This document shows positions 63,718 to 64,000 of a stretch of DNA of 64,000 nt, in pieces (position 1 is the stretch's first letter; the number at the start of each line of letters is the position of its first letter). This DNA is from Agathobaculum sp. Marseille-P7918. GTDB taxonomy: Bacteria; Bacillota; Clostridia; Oscillospirales; Butyricicoccaceae. Below the pieces are notes generated by a model. The model was not told where the DNA came from and did no database searches. It saw nothing but the letters and a program-made list of their open reading frames with translations. The position numbers were made by a program, and so were the translations under genes. The stretch covers positions 558,001 to 622,000 of the forward strand of contig NZ_UYYD01000001.1 of assembly GCF_900625105.1 (NCBI RefSeq). The letters run 5' to 3'.

Positions 63718-64000
63718 TCAACGATTCCGTTCCTTCATCGCGCGGTCCATCTCCCGCTTGGCGTCGCGTGCCGCGATGCTGTCGCGCTTGTCATGCAGCT
63801 TTTTGCCCTTGCAAAGGCCAAGCTCGATCTTGACGCGCGAGTTCTTGAAATAGACCGAAAGCGGAATGAGCGAGTATCCGTCCTGCTTGGTCTTGCCAAA
63901 CAGGTTCGCGATCTCCTTTTTATGCATCAGCAGCCGACGCACGCGCAGCGGGTCCTTATTGAAGATATTTCCCTTTTCATAGGGGGAAATATGCATCCCG
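63718..64000 (-). CDS. smpB: SsrA-binding protein SmpB (5' partial)
   Basis: The C-terminal 93 or so residues of Smp[53 protein letters not shown] and the basic tail that reads like mRNA in the decoding site. The gene runs off the right edge. It binds the tRNA-like end of tmRNA encoded just downstream. Confidence 0.95.
   Translation of the reverse strand, partial: GMHISPYEKGNIFNKDPLRVRRLLMHKKEIANLFGKTKQDGYSLIPLSVYFKNSRVKIELGLCKGKKLHDKRDSIAARDAKREMDRAMKERNR

Overview
The window looks like chromosome of a high-GC Clostridia-type Bacillota, most likely a gut Oscillospiraceae/Ruminococcaceae relative. The signs are strong GGAGG ribosome sites, S-layer homology proteins, AgrC/LytTR and Bce-type peptide-sensing modules, WYL, DUF3795 and GyrI-like genes, and an smpB-ssrA pair. 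No species can be named. Base composition drops visibly at about 17.2-25 kb and 58.3-61.4 kb, the two stretches that carry nucleases, helicases and phage-like regulators, which suggests transfer.

Layout. 0-1.5 kb: tail of an unknown gene, then an S-layer protein. 1.7-9.9 kb: carbohydrate acquisition (two paralogous AraC regulators, a TIM-barrel sugar isomerase, an SSS symporter, an orphan sugar-binding lipoprotein, a Gfo/Idh/MocA dehydrogenase and a DUF1349 protein). 10.2-17 kb: small adaptive genes (GNATs, DUF3795, a Crp/Fnr regulator divergent from a MATE pump, a hydrolase, a membrane XRE protein, a rhodanese lipoprotein) mixed with broken genes. These include a mosaic of three gene fragments whose intact paralogues lie at 42.3-43.9 kb.

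17.2-24.8 kb: a candidate defence operon of six tightly packed minus-strand cistrons. In transcription order they are a PLD-helicase-DUF3427 gene (heavily decayed), a Nudix hydrolase, a PLD-nuclease/P-loop ATPase fusion, a MazG-like pyrophosphohydrolase fused to a helix-turn-helix, a second decayed helicase, and a NucS-like nuclease with a possible reader domain. The four small or effector-like genes are intact and both helicases are dead. 25.1-26.5 kb holds an excisionase-type remnant and an XRE regulator with clear operators divergent from a 55-residue gene.

26.6-33.5 kb: a sugar-acid catabolic operon (GntR regulator; D-mannonate dehydratase family enzyme, TRAP transporter, RspB-like zinc dehydrogenase, SDR), with a FadR-type operator just downstream of a strong promoter. 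It would fit L-gulonate/D-mannonate use. 33.9-54.5 kb: antimicrobial-peptide sensing and resistance: remnants of a lantibiotic-type kinase and ABC-2 permease; two paralogous four-gene RR-HK-ATPase-FtsX permease cassettes, one with a nonsense codon in the permease; and an AgrC/LytTR pair divergent from a BceAB-like transporter. Between them lie an autoregulated XRE-DUF3169 pair and a six-gene WYL-TfoX-GyrI-DUF3795-SRPBCC-GNAT operon.

54.7-58 kb: an exported M16C metallopeptidase anchored by S-layer domains. 58.3-63.1 kb: a Upf1-like helicase, an XRE gene with an amber codon divergent from a SLOG gene across a perfect 32-bp palindrome, and a tyrosine integrase next to the 3' end of tmRNA, a classic integration target. 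63.3-64 kb: ssrA and partial smpB.
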